A stretch of DNA of 64,000 bases from Macrotrachela quadricornifera (lineage: Eukaryota > Rotifera > Eurotatoria > Philodinida > Philodinidae), in contig JAJEKB010021193.1 in NCBI GenBank assembly GCA_022393335.1, forward strand, positions 1,202,011 to 1,266,010, read 5' to 3'. The position numbers and the translations under genes were made by a program. Below, in pieces: positions 33,574 through 46,200 of this stretch. The notes beneath the pieces were generated by a model. It searched no databases, was not told the origin of the DNA, and saw nothing but the letters and a program-made list of their open reading frames with translations. Position 1 is the first letter of the stretch; the number at the start of each line of letters is the position of its first letter.

Positions 33574-34193
33574 CTCTTTTAAAATGTGAACAAGATCATT
33601 CAACGGACGGAGAACATTCTGTTGACTGGATTCCAGGAGCATCTTCGATATTGAGATAAAAGCACGGTAACGCAACAATTTCATCAAGACCGACATCCAA
33701 AGCTGTTTCGCGAAAGTTGTCGGATCTCTAGCCAAAATTTCGATCATTATTGGTAAAGTCATATGGCATAATAGTTTAGCAGAAGAGACCGAACCACAAA
33801 AAACAGCTTGGAACAAACAATAACTAATTGGTTGGCTAGGTTTTCATCAGTTGACTTATACTAGCCGAGCTACGAAAGCCAAGTCGCCAGATGTTGCATT
33901 TGAAAATGCTTCCGAAAAGAAATATGTCGTGGATGAGGCTGCACAGATTTATGCTATTCATATTTTACGATAGTACAATTACAATCTTCAGAACTTGTAG
34001 AAAACTATTGATAATCAATATGTGTTTATACTTTTTTTGAGTATATTTACACACAAAAGAACTAATACATCATACATGAAAGTGTAGAGACACTACGGCA
34101 AGTGAATATAGAATGAATAAACTACTTGAATACAGTGACTTCAAGACAAAACAACAATGACATGAAACAAAAAAATTTTCATATTGTTTGTGT
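33574..34193. other. intergenic stretch after the MULE remnant
   Basis: Slightly higher in G+C than its surroundings, with an open frame on the minus strand (33538-33816) that overlaps the repeats. I see no domain. It may be more of the decayed transposon. Confidence 0.35.
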
Positions 34194-35280
34194 TCAAACC
34201 TTTTTTAATCCTATGTCTATACCATAATGAACTGTTGTAGAAAGACCTGTTTCTTGACGTGTTTTATGGCAACGAAAAATTATTCGAATACGACGAAGAA
34301 GTGCTTCACGAAAGACAACACCAGTCAACGTATATAGATAAAAGGGCAGCTAAAAATAAAAAACAGAATGTATACTCAATGTAAAGATAAAATCGATTTA
34401 CCGCAACACCAACGAAATTAAACAGATAAACGAATTGGAAACAAACAAGTTCGATCGCTCGACGTTCAGCACTTTTGGAATGAGTTGCTGTAATCGTCGA
34501 ATAAATTTTCTGTATTCCGGCAGGTAAATTGCACAAAGTAAGTAGACCAACTTGCGTAAACATCAAGATAGTAATAGTTGATTGTGTTTTCATCGCTCGA
34601 CGATCCTTTTTCGTTGCACCTGTCGCTAGTTTTGGTGCAATTCGATTTAGATTATGTTTAATATTGTACAAAGTGAGAGATCCAAATATCAACATCATTG
34701 CACATGGTACAACAACAAATAGAAATAAATGAATAAAATCATTGAAATAGAGACATATACTATTGATTGGACTGCATGCACCTCGTTCAGTTTTTTGATT
34801 AGCTAAGTAACAATAGAATATTTGAGAATAGCAGAGAAATACTATGATTGGTGTTATGATAATGACACGATAAGCATTTTTCATTGATGACAACAAGCGA
34901 AAATTGGCATTGACACAACTGTTTAGCCATCTTTCGACAGAGAGAAAAGCAGTGAATAAAGCCGAAGAACTATATGAACTAAGTAAAATAACCATGTAAC
35001 ATTTGCACAATATATCATAGCGTCCGGTGATATCGAGACCGAATGAATTAAAAAAACGAGTTGGTAAGCCGAAAAATAAGACCATACTCGAGGTACTAGA
35101 TGAAGCTAAAAAGAATCGCGAACAAGGAGTTTTCTTCAATTCTTGATCGGTGGCAAAAATCACAATATTGAATATAACACCGACGGCACCCAATAGGAAA
35201 ACAACGAGAGCACCATAACGATTCGTGTTCGATGCTAATGATTGTAGTTGATTAATGATCGATGTGCTGTTTGATGACAT
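34194..35280 (-). CDS. rhodopsin-like 7TM receptor
   Basis: Two exons read leftward: 35280-34402 (293 codons, from the first ATG, MSSNSTS) and 34349-34194 (52 codons), joined in phase 0 across a 52-base GTAAAT...TTTTTAG intron. The 344-residue product has a glycosylatable N-terminus, TM1 (ALVVFLLGAVGVIFNIVIF) and a TM2 region. It has an extracellular Cys before TM3, and ERW in place of the DRY motif (SVERWLNSC). TM4 and TM5 follow, with a basic third loop, TM6 (TILMFTQVGLLTLCNLPAG) and TM7 (NFVGVALPFYLYTLTG, where PFYLY replaces NPxxY). The short basic tail ends near a TGA. This matches the orphan class-A-like receptors that are abundant in bdelloids. Ligand unknown. Confidence 0.9.
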
Positions 35281-35650
35281 ATGCCTTTTTTCTTCGTTAA
35301 TTTTTCTACAAGATCTCAAGTCAATAATGTTTTTTACTACATCATCAAAAAGAAATTGTTCAAAGTGAAGAAAGTAATTAGCAGCGATAAAAATATCATC
35401 CTATTATGTGATAACAAAAAAAAAAGAAAAAAATTAGAGCATCAACATAGAATCTACGACACTCTATTTATCTCGATTCTGCATCAATAACTTCACTCCA
35501 ATTTTTCTTCGTTCAACCTCCTACTACCAATGTTGTTTTATAATTAGTTGAAACGGTGGTCGCTGCTAAAATGTCAGATGCCATGAGTTTATTCTTATCA
35601 ACAATCTGTCGCAATTTCTGCTTACTTAGTAAAACATTATCGAAGAAGAA

Positions 35651-36382
35651 TAAAGGATGTCTCATAATAACTGACGATAGTTTCTTATTCATATTTTTCA
35701 CATTTCCGTTCAACCATAGGGGTCTAAAATTTTTATCATATATATATACACCTCATTATGATCCTTTGTTTGTGAAAGTTTCAGCTCTCTAGCTTTAGCT
35801 AGTAGTGAAATGTATTGATAAGATTGAATAGATAAATTTTCAAAACTACTTTTTCAATATTTGTTTCATGACTAGTCAACTAAATAATCACAAAGTATTC
35901 AAAAACCTTTCTTTCATATAACTCTTTTTAGAGCTTTTTTTGCTATGATCAATCTAGATTTATTTATTCTATTCCCCTACATCTAAAAAGCTAACTATAT
36001 GGTTTTGTAGATCTAGGTTTTAATATTTTGACTATATATCATCATTTTTCAATGAAATCTGAAAAGCTTTTATTATCAAAATGATCAGCGAAGAAAGCTC
36101 TATAAAGAGTGATATGAAAGAAAAATTTCTAAATACTTTGTGATTTTTTAATTAACTACTCATCAAACAAATATTGCAAAAATAATTTTGAAAATGTATC
36201 TATTCAGTTCTATCAATGCATTTCACTACTGATTAAAGCTAGAGAGCTGAGACTTTCACAAATAAAGGATCATAATGAGGTATATATATATATATGATAA
36301 AAATTTCAGACTCCTACGGTTGAGCGGAAGTGCGAAAAATATGAATAAGAAATTATCATCAGTTATTATGAGACATCCATTA
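35651..36382. mobile_element. foldback element with about 300-bp inverted arms
   Basis: The left end AAGGATGTCTCATAATAACTGA and the right end, in reverse complement TAATGGATGTCTCATAATAACTGA-like, are near-identical. The match continues for about 300 bases: both arms share TTATTCATATTTTTC, CTCATTATGATCC, AGCTCTCTAGCTTTA and GTGATT blocks, with a spacer near 35946-36085. TA borders both ends. No transposase is encoded. Confidence 0.88.
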
Positions 36383-37818
36383 TATATCTCATCTATTCAC
36401 TCTCATGTCAATATCTTCAACTAGAAGAGCTATTTTAAGTTGAAAAAGTCAAATTAGTTTTTCATGTTGAAACAATATGCGATGCAAAAGTCTTGTATTC
36501 ATATCAAAATCTGTTCAGCCATATTCTCTACTACTATGTTAATACAATTTCTATTTTTAAAACGAGCAATATCTGGACTAGAAATGGTGTACTCAACATA
36601 TTTTCTCTGAATAAATCGGAGCAGTGTAGACCGGAAATTGCAACACTCCTAAAAAGAAGGAGAAACAAAAAAGATATTTGATGGTAATTTTCTTTTACCA
36701 TAAAAAATATTCTTTCCAAGCTAAATTCATTCTGATTTGGAAATCAAAATATTATTTTTCTTCGTAAAAGAGTCTGTATCATTTGGTCGTGCTTACTAGA
36801 TACCTAATTTGAAATGACAGAAAAATTTTTTTTCAATTAGTTTCCTTTGCTAGGTTTCTATGAGCTGACAGATGTCAAACAAAGAGCACATCAGAAATTC
36901 AATTTATACGTCGTTTCTGAAGATAACAGATAATTGTGTCGCAAAAAGACATTCCATAATAATTACCATTACTAAACTCTTGATGAATTCAGAAATACAC
37001 TGTATTTTTTATAATTAGAATTCAACTTTCACGACTTGCAATAACTGAAAAAGACAAAATTTTTAAGTTAAAATAACATTGTAAAAATGGTTTTGATCCT
37101 TCTCTGTAAATTGATATTTTTCATATATCATACATAATCTTGAAGGTGAGGGTCAGGGTGATAGCCACGGAGAAAATACTAATAATAGCTCGTAAAAAGT
37201 TACTAGAATCATCCCTAGATAGTCCTCGAAAGTTTACTAGCACTATCTCGAATTAAAGAAGAAATGCTCATGCTCATAGCTGCTCTTATGAGCGTGAGCT
37301 GTACAGTCGTGAGTTAAAGTGTCATCTTTAACCATGATTTTCTTCAATAAATCCCACATACTTTTATATTGTACGCCTAATTACGGTAATATGAACAGAT
37401 AAGCAACACACTGTTGAGTACTATAAAGAAAGATAATGGCTATGACTGATATTTGAAAACACCTAAAATCACGTGAAACCACTTGAAATCGTGAAATCAC
37501 TAGAAATCAGTTTGTTTCTCCTTGGAAAATTCTGAAAAATTGCTTTTGAACAAGTTCTAGGTTTTTCCTGACATTTTCTTTATATATATGAAAACATATT
37601 ATAGATGTACTGAAAAACTGCTTCAAAATTCGGATTTTTTAATAGAAAGGATCTATTTTTTTCATCAAAAGTGTTTTCTAGAGCATACTGATACTTTGAC
37701 GCGAAAAAAAATCGAAAAATAACCTTTCCAAAAAAGTGGATGGATCCTCATGGATTCACCCTATATTGAATTTCTTAAACAAGATTCGTTTTAGCTAATG
37801 AAAACAGTTCTAATAGTA
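36383..37818. other. gene-free AT-rich stretch with a GATTTC-type array
   Basis: No exon chain found. At 37455-37515, words such as AAATCACGTGAAAC and GAAATCACTAG recur every 10-12 bases; in reverse complement this is the GATTTC array type seen at 4890-5010 and 49015-49165. Confidence 0.45.
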
Positions 37819-38700
37819 TTATTGGTTGCAACAAGAAAATTTTCTTCTATCTAATGTTCGAAAAGCATCATCAAACATATCACATGTTATACATTCATCA
37901 TTATATTCATATATGTTATTAAATAATGCATCTTTTTTAATTGATCTTGTATTAAGATAATGTTTAAGTGTTTGAACAAGATCAGCACGAAAACGACGTT
38001 CACCAAAGCTAATACCTGTTGTTAAAATTGCAACATTAATACGACCTGTCTTAGGACTCATTACCTATTATTTAAAAAGAACTATTGGTTAATTACATCA
38101 ATCTATATAAAACTTACTGCTTCTTTTAATGCTTCACAATAAAGTCTAAAGAAAGAAATAATTATTAGAGAAACATTTTTTAAGCTGCATTTATCTTTTA
38201 GCTTCTTTCACATCAAGTTTTTCTACTTTATGTGATAATCAAACCTTTACATGTGTTTAAGCCAAACGAATCAATGATTCAAGTTGTCTTAAGTATGTTG
38301 ATATTTGTCTTATACCAATACCCGTTTTACGTATTTCAACATATCTAATGAAAGGTAAAAGCAAATAATTAAATTTATTTCCTATATTATTTTTTGTTTG
38401 ATTACTTACGAACTAACAAGAAGTTTGCCTGCTAATTCAGTCAATTGTGGAATAACAAATGTACGTGCATGAGAAGTATAATCTCGAAGTAAATCTGCAT
38501 CGTATAACAATTAAATAATTTTCTATAAATAAAAATACAAATTTACCATAACTTCATGTATATTTTCATCTATTTTTCCATATTGATACTATGAAACTAA
38601 ATGTTGTAATAATCATCTGTCATATATTTCGTGTTGTGGATTAAGTAAAAGAAAAATAAAATCAAAACGTGATAATAACATTAATAGCAATCCAATCTGG
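37819..38700 (-). pseudogene. MCM4-like helicase pseudogene, C-terminal fragment
   Basis: Five exon-like pieces read leftward (38700-38547, 38494-38410, 38344-38196, 38145-38118, 38064-37819) reproduce the C-terminal third of an MCM2-7 ATPase. It starts at the arginine-finger block (LLSRFDFIFLLLNP, then EIYDR), then LLRDYTSHART, ISTYLRQLESLIRLA, KVEKLDVKEAKR and SPKTGRINVAILTTG. The last block points to MCM4. In-frame stops follow EIYDR, HLVS, LIRLA and THVKV, and one splice donor is lost. Walker A and B and the whole N-terminus are absent. Splice sites of the other introns are retained, so this is a genomic duplicate rather than a processed copy. Confidence 0.85.
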
Positions 38701-39257
38701 CTGAAAAAAACCCAACCAATTCTTACTCTAATAAGTAAAGATCAAAACAGGTTAATTAAAATTGAATTAAAATAGTAGCATTTTTGTCAATTTTTAACTA
38801 GAAAAACTTGATTAGAACCAGATTTTTTTTTCATTTTGTTATGAGTATAAAGTAAAATTTGTGGTTCTCTCCTGTAATGATCTCTGATGCAAATTTCTAT
38901 CTGAATACACTTCAACACTTCTTTTAGATCGTGTTTCACAAAGTAAAAAGTAGTCTCGTGCGATGAAACCTAAATCTCATCATATTTGAAACGTTTTTGA
39001 GATAAACGAAAAAGATAAATCTTTTGTTATTCATATCTACATTATAACACGTGGCAAACAAAAGATAAATTGCAGCTGTTAATATAATATGTTCGTATTT
39101 TATCAATGATATCATTCATTTACATTTCTGTGTCTAAACAAGTAATTGCACAATTATGAGAAATTGAATATACAAGATATATATAAACTCACTTAAATGA
39201 AAAAGTAAGGCAACGACATATATCATACAAGAATATACATTTCAACAGTTTCCATTC

Positions 39258-40971
39258 ATGTCTGACAAAATAATTCCAAGTCTTCTTACATTACCGATAG
39301 AACTGGTCTATCGAATTCTTGATAAACTGAGCAATATAACTCTTTTGTGTTCTATGCAAAATGTTTGTGCACGTATCAATATGATCTTGGATACCTATCA
39401 TCGATATCAGGTAAGTGTTTATTTTATTTTCCTTACAAATGACTATCATTCATTGAAATGGAGAAAACTTAAACATCTCAAAACAAATCTTCATTTGAAA
39501 CTTACGCCTGAATATTTATTAGTCACTATAAAAATATTATATGTATGTCTCAGTGCTACAACTATTTATCGAATTATATCATTCTTCAAAAAAAGAGATG
39601 AAAACGAATATATAGTGATATAACGAATAGAGACTTTTATGATCATTTTGGGGGATCGATAGTAACAAGCAGTAGAGATGACTGTGTTCTTCTATAGTAA
39701 TTAGACGTATCTATTTTTCTTCAACTGGAATTGATGAACACTTCGATCGACAGATCCAATATTTGTTATACTTGTGAGGAAATTATCGATTCCCTTGTCA
39801 AATCTATTATACACTCTCAATAGTCTTTACAAAACCCTTCTAGACATTTTACATTTATTACAATGATTTACATACCTAACGACATGATCTTTTTAACTTT
39901 GTTACTGTTTCACACAGACTCTCACAATACTAGACATCAGCAATGACATAATCGATGATGACATAGCACAATATATTGCGAATGCTCTACAAGGAAATAA
40001 AGTAATATACTCCTAATTTTATTATCCTTGAACTTACAAACTGTTTCATATAGACACTCACCACATTAATGTTGGGAGGCAATCAAATCGGTGATCGTGG
40101 AACACACTATATTGCCAATGCTCTACAACACAACAAAGTAATATCTCCTCCAATCTTCTTATCCTATCACTTATTTACTATTTTACACAGGCGCTCGTCA
40201 CACTTGATCTTCATTCCAATGAAATCGGTCCAAATGGAACGGACCACCTTGCCAATACTTTACAAAATAATAGTGTAATATTTCTCCGAACTCATCCATC
40301 TTGTCATTTATTCACTATTTCATACAGGTACTCACTACGCTTTATCTCTTTAACAATCAAATTGGTGCTCAAGGAGCACAACATCTTGCAAATGCTCTAC
40401 GACAAAACAAAGTACCATTCTATCCTCAATCTTTTATTTCTATCATTCATGCACTATTTCACATAGACACTCACTATACTTCACCTCTTTAACAATGAAA
40501 TAAGTGATCAAGGAGTACAATATTTTTCCCGTGCGCTACAAGAAAACAAAGTAACATATTTTCCTCTTCTCTTCTTCATCACTCTACTATTTATACAGAC
40601 GCTCATCGCACTTGATCTAGGATACAACCAAATCGGTGATCAAGGAGCGTACCATCTTGCCATTAGTTTACAACAAAACACTGTAACATTTTTCCTTCTC
40701 CTTTCGATTTACTCATTATTTTTCATATAGGCACTCACCATTCTGATCCTTGAAAGTAATCAAATTGGTGATCAAGGGGCACAACATCTTGCCCATGCTC
40801 TACAACGAAATACAGTAAAATATTTGTTATTTTACCATCCTTGAAGTAATGAATTATTTTATATAGACACTCACCGAATTGATGTTGAACGCCAATCAAA
40901 TTGGTGATAGGGGAAAGCAATGTTTTCGAAATTTATTAAAAACAAATTCAGGACTGAATGTATCTTTATAA
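39258..40971 (+). CDS. F-box/leucine-rich-repeat protein, paralogue 2
   Basis: Exon 1 (39258-39410, 51 codons) matches exon 1 of the gene at 14960 in length and pattern (LPIELVYRILDKL, ending YHRYQ). A 507-base intron follows. Seven 84-base LRR exons come next: 39918-40001, 40054-40137, 40191-40274, 40328-40411, 40467-40550, 40599-40682 and 40731-40814. A 105-base terminal exon (40867-40971) ends in TAA. Donors are GTAAT or GTACC types, acceptors ACAG or ATAG, and all joints are phase 0. The predicted protein is about 281 residues. Here the repeats are well diverged and introns differ, so this array is older than that of the first gene. The family role is recognition through the LRR surface, probably as an F-box substrate receptor. 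Confidence 0.85.
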
Positions 40972-41123
40972 TGATTCGAAGAACAAAGTGATTTTATATA
41001 GCAATAATATTGTTTTCTATTGAATATTTATTAAATCCATACTTTATTTTTAAATCTTAACAATCATTCTCCCGTTATGATTAATAGATTTAAAGAATCT
41101 TTCATTGTGTTAGTTTTTTCTAA

Positions 41124-41140
41124 TTAACCCTTTGAGAACC
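41124..41140 (+). mobile_element. piggyBac-type element end (TTAA + CCC)
   Basis: TTAA at 41124-41127 is followed by CCCTTTGAGAACC. TTAA targets and CCC-starting inverted repeats are characteristic of piggyBac elements. It lies 83 bases beyond the stop codon of the deleted transposase gene. I did not find the opposite end. Confidence 0.55.
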
Positions 41141-41222
41141 GAATTTTTTTAACCTTTTTATTTTATTTTAACTCAAAATGGCTGCATAAAAATCTGATAA
41201 TAATCGAAAAAATAATTTTTTT

Positions 41223-41552
41223 TTAATCTTTTAAACAAAATGGCAATTTGCAAGTAAAGCACTCGATGTTGGATCGATAATCTATTGCTTCATTGGTGCT
41301 ACAATATGCACATCTTCTTTTTTTGCTGTCATAGGTAAATTGATCACTGATCAAGTTTAATACTTCTTCAGGAAAAAAGGTCCTAAAGACTGAAATTGGA
41401 GTTCGCTCTTTGAGAGAGATTAAAGTAAAGCCGACATCTAAATTATCGACTAGTTCGTTATAATCGAAATCGAAACCACTTCCGTTGGTATCATCACTGA
41501 CATTTGAATCACAGGGCTTCTCGTCAACTTCATTATTTTCATAGAATTCCAT
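41223..41552 (-). pseudogene. internally deleted piggyBac transposase
   Basis: From an ATG at 41552 the 109-residue frame has an acidic N-terminus (VDEKPCDSNVSDDTNGS), then TPISVFRTFFPEEVLNLI, which is the usual start of the piggyBac catalytic domain (TPI--F--FF-EE-L-LI). Immediately after comes a cysteine pattern, CAYC...ECFTCKLPFC, which is the C-terminal cysteine-rich DNA-binding domain. The roughly 400 residues with the DDD triad are missing, yet the junction is in frame and free of stops. The last Cys/His pair of the C-terminal domain is lost at a stop after CLKD. Such an end-binding remnant could in principle act as a repressor, but that is inference. Confidence 0.68.
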
Positions 41553-41644
41553 TTGTTTATTTTTAATTGAATAAACGATATAAAGAAATTCAGAGTACAA
41601 GTTTAAAAGTGAAAACGAGAGTATGTATATATATATCCAATAGA

Positions 41645-41860
41645 GAATAAGAATATTCTCGAAAAACAAAAGATCAGAGACGAAGAGAGAAATTATGACG
41701 TCACTGTATCTTAGCAGTAGGAACAAAGGATATTTAAAAAGAGTTTATATGAGAGACGGAAAGAAAGAAAAGAAAAGCATGAGATGACACATGCGATTGT
41801 TTATGACCTTAATGACTTTACATATTTAGCAGTTTATACGTAAAAATGTGGATACTACAA
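41645..41860 (+). repeat. dispersed repeat, copy 2 (partner at 7660-7876)
   Basis: Matches 7876-7660 in opposite orientation. It includes AATATTCTC, AAAAGATCAGAG, GTCACTGTA and the AAAAAGAGTTTATATGA block. A small indel shifts the frame relative to copy 1. It lies just upstream of the deleted piggyBac gene and may be part of that element. Confidence 0.6.
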
Positions 41861-42475
41861 AAGTATACATATACCGTACATTTCTGCTACTTTTATTATT
41901 GTTAACAACTTGAATACGATACTAAAAACATTTTCTTATTCCAATTCGATATTGAACTAATTAATTGTTTCCAATAACTGATAAAGTATATTGTTTTCTT
42001 CTGTGTTCCATATCTGCATTTCCACGATAGAAAGTAGATTCACAAATGATGATCAGTATAATGAAGAAAATTATCTTCAATTAACCTAGCTAATCTTCAA
42101 ATAGAATGATTAATTTAGACTCTTTTAGATTATTCTAGTCTCAAAAGTTTAGATCAATAATATGTTTTTGAGTTCTTTCTCTTGATATATTCTTCTTCTA
42201 TCCTTTGTCTTTGACTAATTTTATGCTCTTCTCTATAATCTATCCTCTTTTTCTGCCATGAAATATTCCATCTTATATATTATCCTGCGCAAAAGACGGT
42301 TTTTGTGGGCGAGAAATATTAGTTTTCATAACACTTTTCTACCTCTTACTGATGATAATTATTAATTTTCGTATAATTAATGCATATATCAATGAAAATA
42401 TTTACTAAAATTAATTGTGTAACCAATGGAAATAAATTAAAAACAAGAATAGCTAAGTTAGAAATCGTTTTTCAG

Positions 42476-43024
42476 GTCAGATTTGGTGCATAGAATAGAC
42501 CCCAGTAAGTAATTAAAAACTTTAAAAGGAAAAGTGATCGTAAACCTTCTGTCAAGAGTTATAGACGTATTACTAGGTTCTTAGCTTATTGCATAGTATA
42601 TATTGGAAAATCGAATAACAATATTTTCATCAGAAGCTTTAGCCATAGAGAGATCTATTGATGATTAAAATGCCTTGAAAATTCCAGCTCAAAATAATGT
42701 TCTCTTATGGAGATATTAAAGTCCCAAAAAAACAGAATTTTAGCATCTTTCGCGGAATATGAGTAATTTTTAGAGCTTTATCATTTCGAGAAGGAAAAAT
42801 TATATTGAGCTGAAATTTGCAGAGCATTCTACTCATCAATAGACTGCTCTGTGACTAAAATCGTAAGTCGAAATATCGCCATTCAATTTTTTCGTATATA
42901 CCATACGATAGACTAAAATGTCAGTAAAATGTCTATAATTCTGAACTGAACGCCTATTTTATTTATCCTCTCGAGATTTTTCATATTTCGCTGGAGTCTC
43001 CTCTTTGCACCAAATCTGAATCCA
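42476..43024. mobile_element. foldback element with TCAGATTTGGTGCA ends
   Basis: TCAGATTTGGTGCATAGA at the left end is mirrored at 43001-43020 (TTTGCACCAAATCTGA). Inside, CTATTGATGA, AAAATGC and AGCTCAAAATAAT blocks near 42655-42700 recur in reverse complement near 42790-42860. The arms are more diverged than in the other foldback elements here. Noncoding. Confidence 0.65.
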
Positions 43025-43281
43025 AAAGTGATTTGACACTTGGAAATGTTCTCACGTAACTATTTTTCTTTTCGTTAATAGACATATACAAATTTGTAGA
43101 GAATTAAACGTTGAATCTTTCAATAAAAAAGATTTGTTTCGAAAACACAAGAGCAAATTGATAGATTGGACAAATACCGAAATCATCATATATTCTGTCA
43201 CATTTGTTAGTTAGTTTTTATTGAATAGGTTAAGTGTGAGAATCCTAGTTGGGTAGTATTCATCAATATTAAACGATTATA

Positions 43282-46200
43282 TTACAAGATCACACAAGAC
43301 CATGATTTTTTATTTGAAGTGGGTGTTTTGGAGTGCATTGGTTGTTTATCAGTTAACTGTTTGGAAGGATTATCTTTCAAAAGTTGTTCCATAGCTTTTA
43401 CAAATCGAGTGAATTCATGTGGAGGTAATAGTTGATCGTGATACTTCTGTGTAAAGATTTGTGAGTAAATTTTTTGCTGTCCATCTCGATCCTTTGAAAG
43501 AGTTTCAGCATAATCAAGCATCTCTATTCCTGATCGAAATCCATAAAGATCATGAATTTCTTCCATAATACATTGTTGATTAAACCAATGATGAATATCG
43601 ACAAGTGTCCATTCTTTAATGGGAGGAAGATCAATTATAATTGGATGGATTTCTTTAACTGGACTCTTCTCCTGATTTGGTTTACTAGAAGTTTCATAAT
43701 GTACTGGTGCAATTGATGCAGTTATATTATTTTTCTCAGGTGAAATTTCAGCTCGAATTCGTTCGATTAAATTCGTTATTTCCGACTGATTCGGTTCTTT
43801 AGCATTACGAAATCGAATATATTTCATTCCAGCTTTTCGTATTCCTAAATCAATCAAAAATAGTTGAATATTTGTGAATATATAATAAAAGAATAAACCT
43901 ACCTAACCAACCTTTTGGTTTATAATCTCCAATAAGAATAGGAATAATAGGTTTATGTAAATCATCAACAGCATAAATAAATTCTTGACGACATGATTTA
44001 CTTTGATGATAATCTTCAGATATAAAACAAAGAATAATATTAGCATGTTCAATTGCATCTGCAATTTTTTCCCACAGATCACCCATTGTACATTGTTGAA
44101 TATCAATCCAGATTTTTACTATATTCTTCATTTCTTCAACTTCTTTTAATATATGATAACAAAACTTATCATCTTTATGTGCATAACTAAACATGATTAA
44201 TGGCAAATCATCAGTCATTGATAATCCATCTCTATAATCAAAAAATCCTATTCATATTATTATTTATTTTCATTATACGATAAATGTGTAAACCTCGAAT
44301 TTAAATCCAAGTATTATGTGTACCTCAAAAAGGAATAGGGATCGATCAGTTCACATTCAAATGAACTAAACAATTACTTGAACAATTATTTTGAATGAAC
44401 TGAACTTAAATTTAAATTAGAAAACCAATTCAAAATGGTAAAAGTTTAATAATAAATTGAATAATTATCATCGTCAATGAGACACAATGATCAGCTTAGA
44501 CAGATGAGTCATTTTAAGCGCGATCAAAGGTCTGAATAGTCGAGAAACCGATTGGTGTGATTAGTTTTTAAATTTTTTTTCTTAATGTTTTATATTCGAT
44601 TTTGTAGTCTGTGAAATTCTCTATTGAATGGTATATAATAATTGAGCTTTTTATTTTGTTTACGATAGAAAAAGTTTTTTTTTAGGAAAATCGATCTCGG
44701 TCAATGTTTGCACTGAAATTTGACACCCTCATTTTTTCCAATATTTTGCACTGATTTTTATGATTATCCACACAAATTATTGTATGAATTATACATTCTT
44801 ACTAATTCTCGTACATTTACCAATGAATCCCGATAGAAATGATGATAAACAATAGTGAAGTTAGTAAATAAGCAAATACAGTATCTAGCTCTATTTTATG
44901 AACAACTGACTAAGTAGTGCTCAGAAAAATAGGAATGGTAAATAGCAAACTGAAATTTTTTGTATTGCTAAGAAACTAAACTAGACACGATATATAATCT
45001 TTCTACAAGTGGCAACTTTCTTTATCTATTATCTACCTTCACAAACGAAATAAAGTTATTAGTATTAAAGATACAAAATATCTTCCAATTTGCTTTTTGT
45101 CGATTTCATCTAACTTTCTGTAAAATAGTACTTTACATTTTGACGATATTTATACATCTTCAAAAAAGATTCATAATCTTTTATCGTCTTACTATTTCAA
45201 TCAATCTATATTTCTAGATATACATACATACATATTCACTTTTTTAACATCAGTCTGTTGTGAAGATTTCGAAAGATGACTCGGCACGATCATTTCGGCA
45301 CTTGTTTGCGATGATTTGCCAGCAGAAGAATTTGTTTCTATATGAAGATTGAATAAGATTCCATCAGCTGCTTTCTTAATACTTTGCATAGCTCGAGGTT
45401 TGTATTGATCGAGCATTTGGCTACGATCATCTATCGCCAATCTTTTAATAGTATTTATTAATTCTATATTTCTTTTTAATTCTTCTTGATATTGTGATTG
45501 AAATGAAATACTCCATATGATGTTGTATAAAGCGATACATGTGAATTGATTGAGAGGATCTTTATCAGTGATCAAATTATTGAAAGTAATCAGAAGATCA
45601 GAAAATAATTTAATAGTTGATTCCATGTTAGAAGGTGGTTCTGTTTCAGCATGTACCATAATGTAGTCAAGTGTTCGTTCATCAACAACAAACAGTTTTA
45701 CTAAGACAGCTAATGGTTGTGATACATGGTAGCGAACGCCTTCACATTTAAAATCCTCTTTAGTTGCAGCTTCCATAATTAATTCCAGCAATTTATTGAG
45801 AATGGCATTCATACCTTTTTCATCTTGTTTCAGTTGTTCAGGAGTGGATAAATGAGCGATTGCCAAGTAACAGCACAATGAAAGTTCACTATTTTCTGCA
45901 ATCTTATCTCTAAAATACAGTGTTTATATAATTACATAATAGTCAGATGACTATTCGAGCAGATTATCAAGAACCCATGCATACTTTACAGCTGGTTTCT
46001 CTCTCTCAACATATGACTTCAGACATTCAACTTTTCATCCGACAACAGTCATATAGATACTCGATATTATGTATATAGATCGATGCCTTACGGCCTCAAA
46101 CTCTTATCTAGCACATATTGTTATAATCCATCTAGTCTTATGTCCTTCAGAATCTATGAGTATCTCCATATAATAGCCCTTGGTGCCGTCCCCTCATAGC

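Noticed and set aside
33538..33816. 92-codon minus-strand frame next to the MULE remnant
   Set aside because: Its end is made of the 22-bp subterminal repeats. I recognise no domain.
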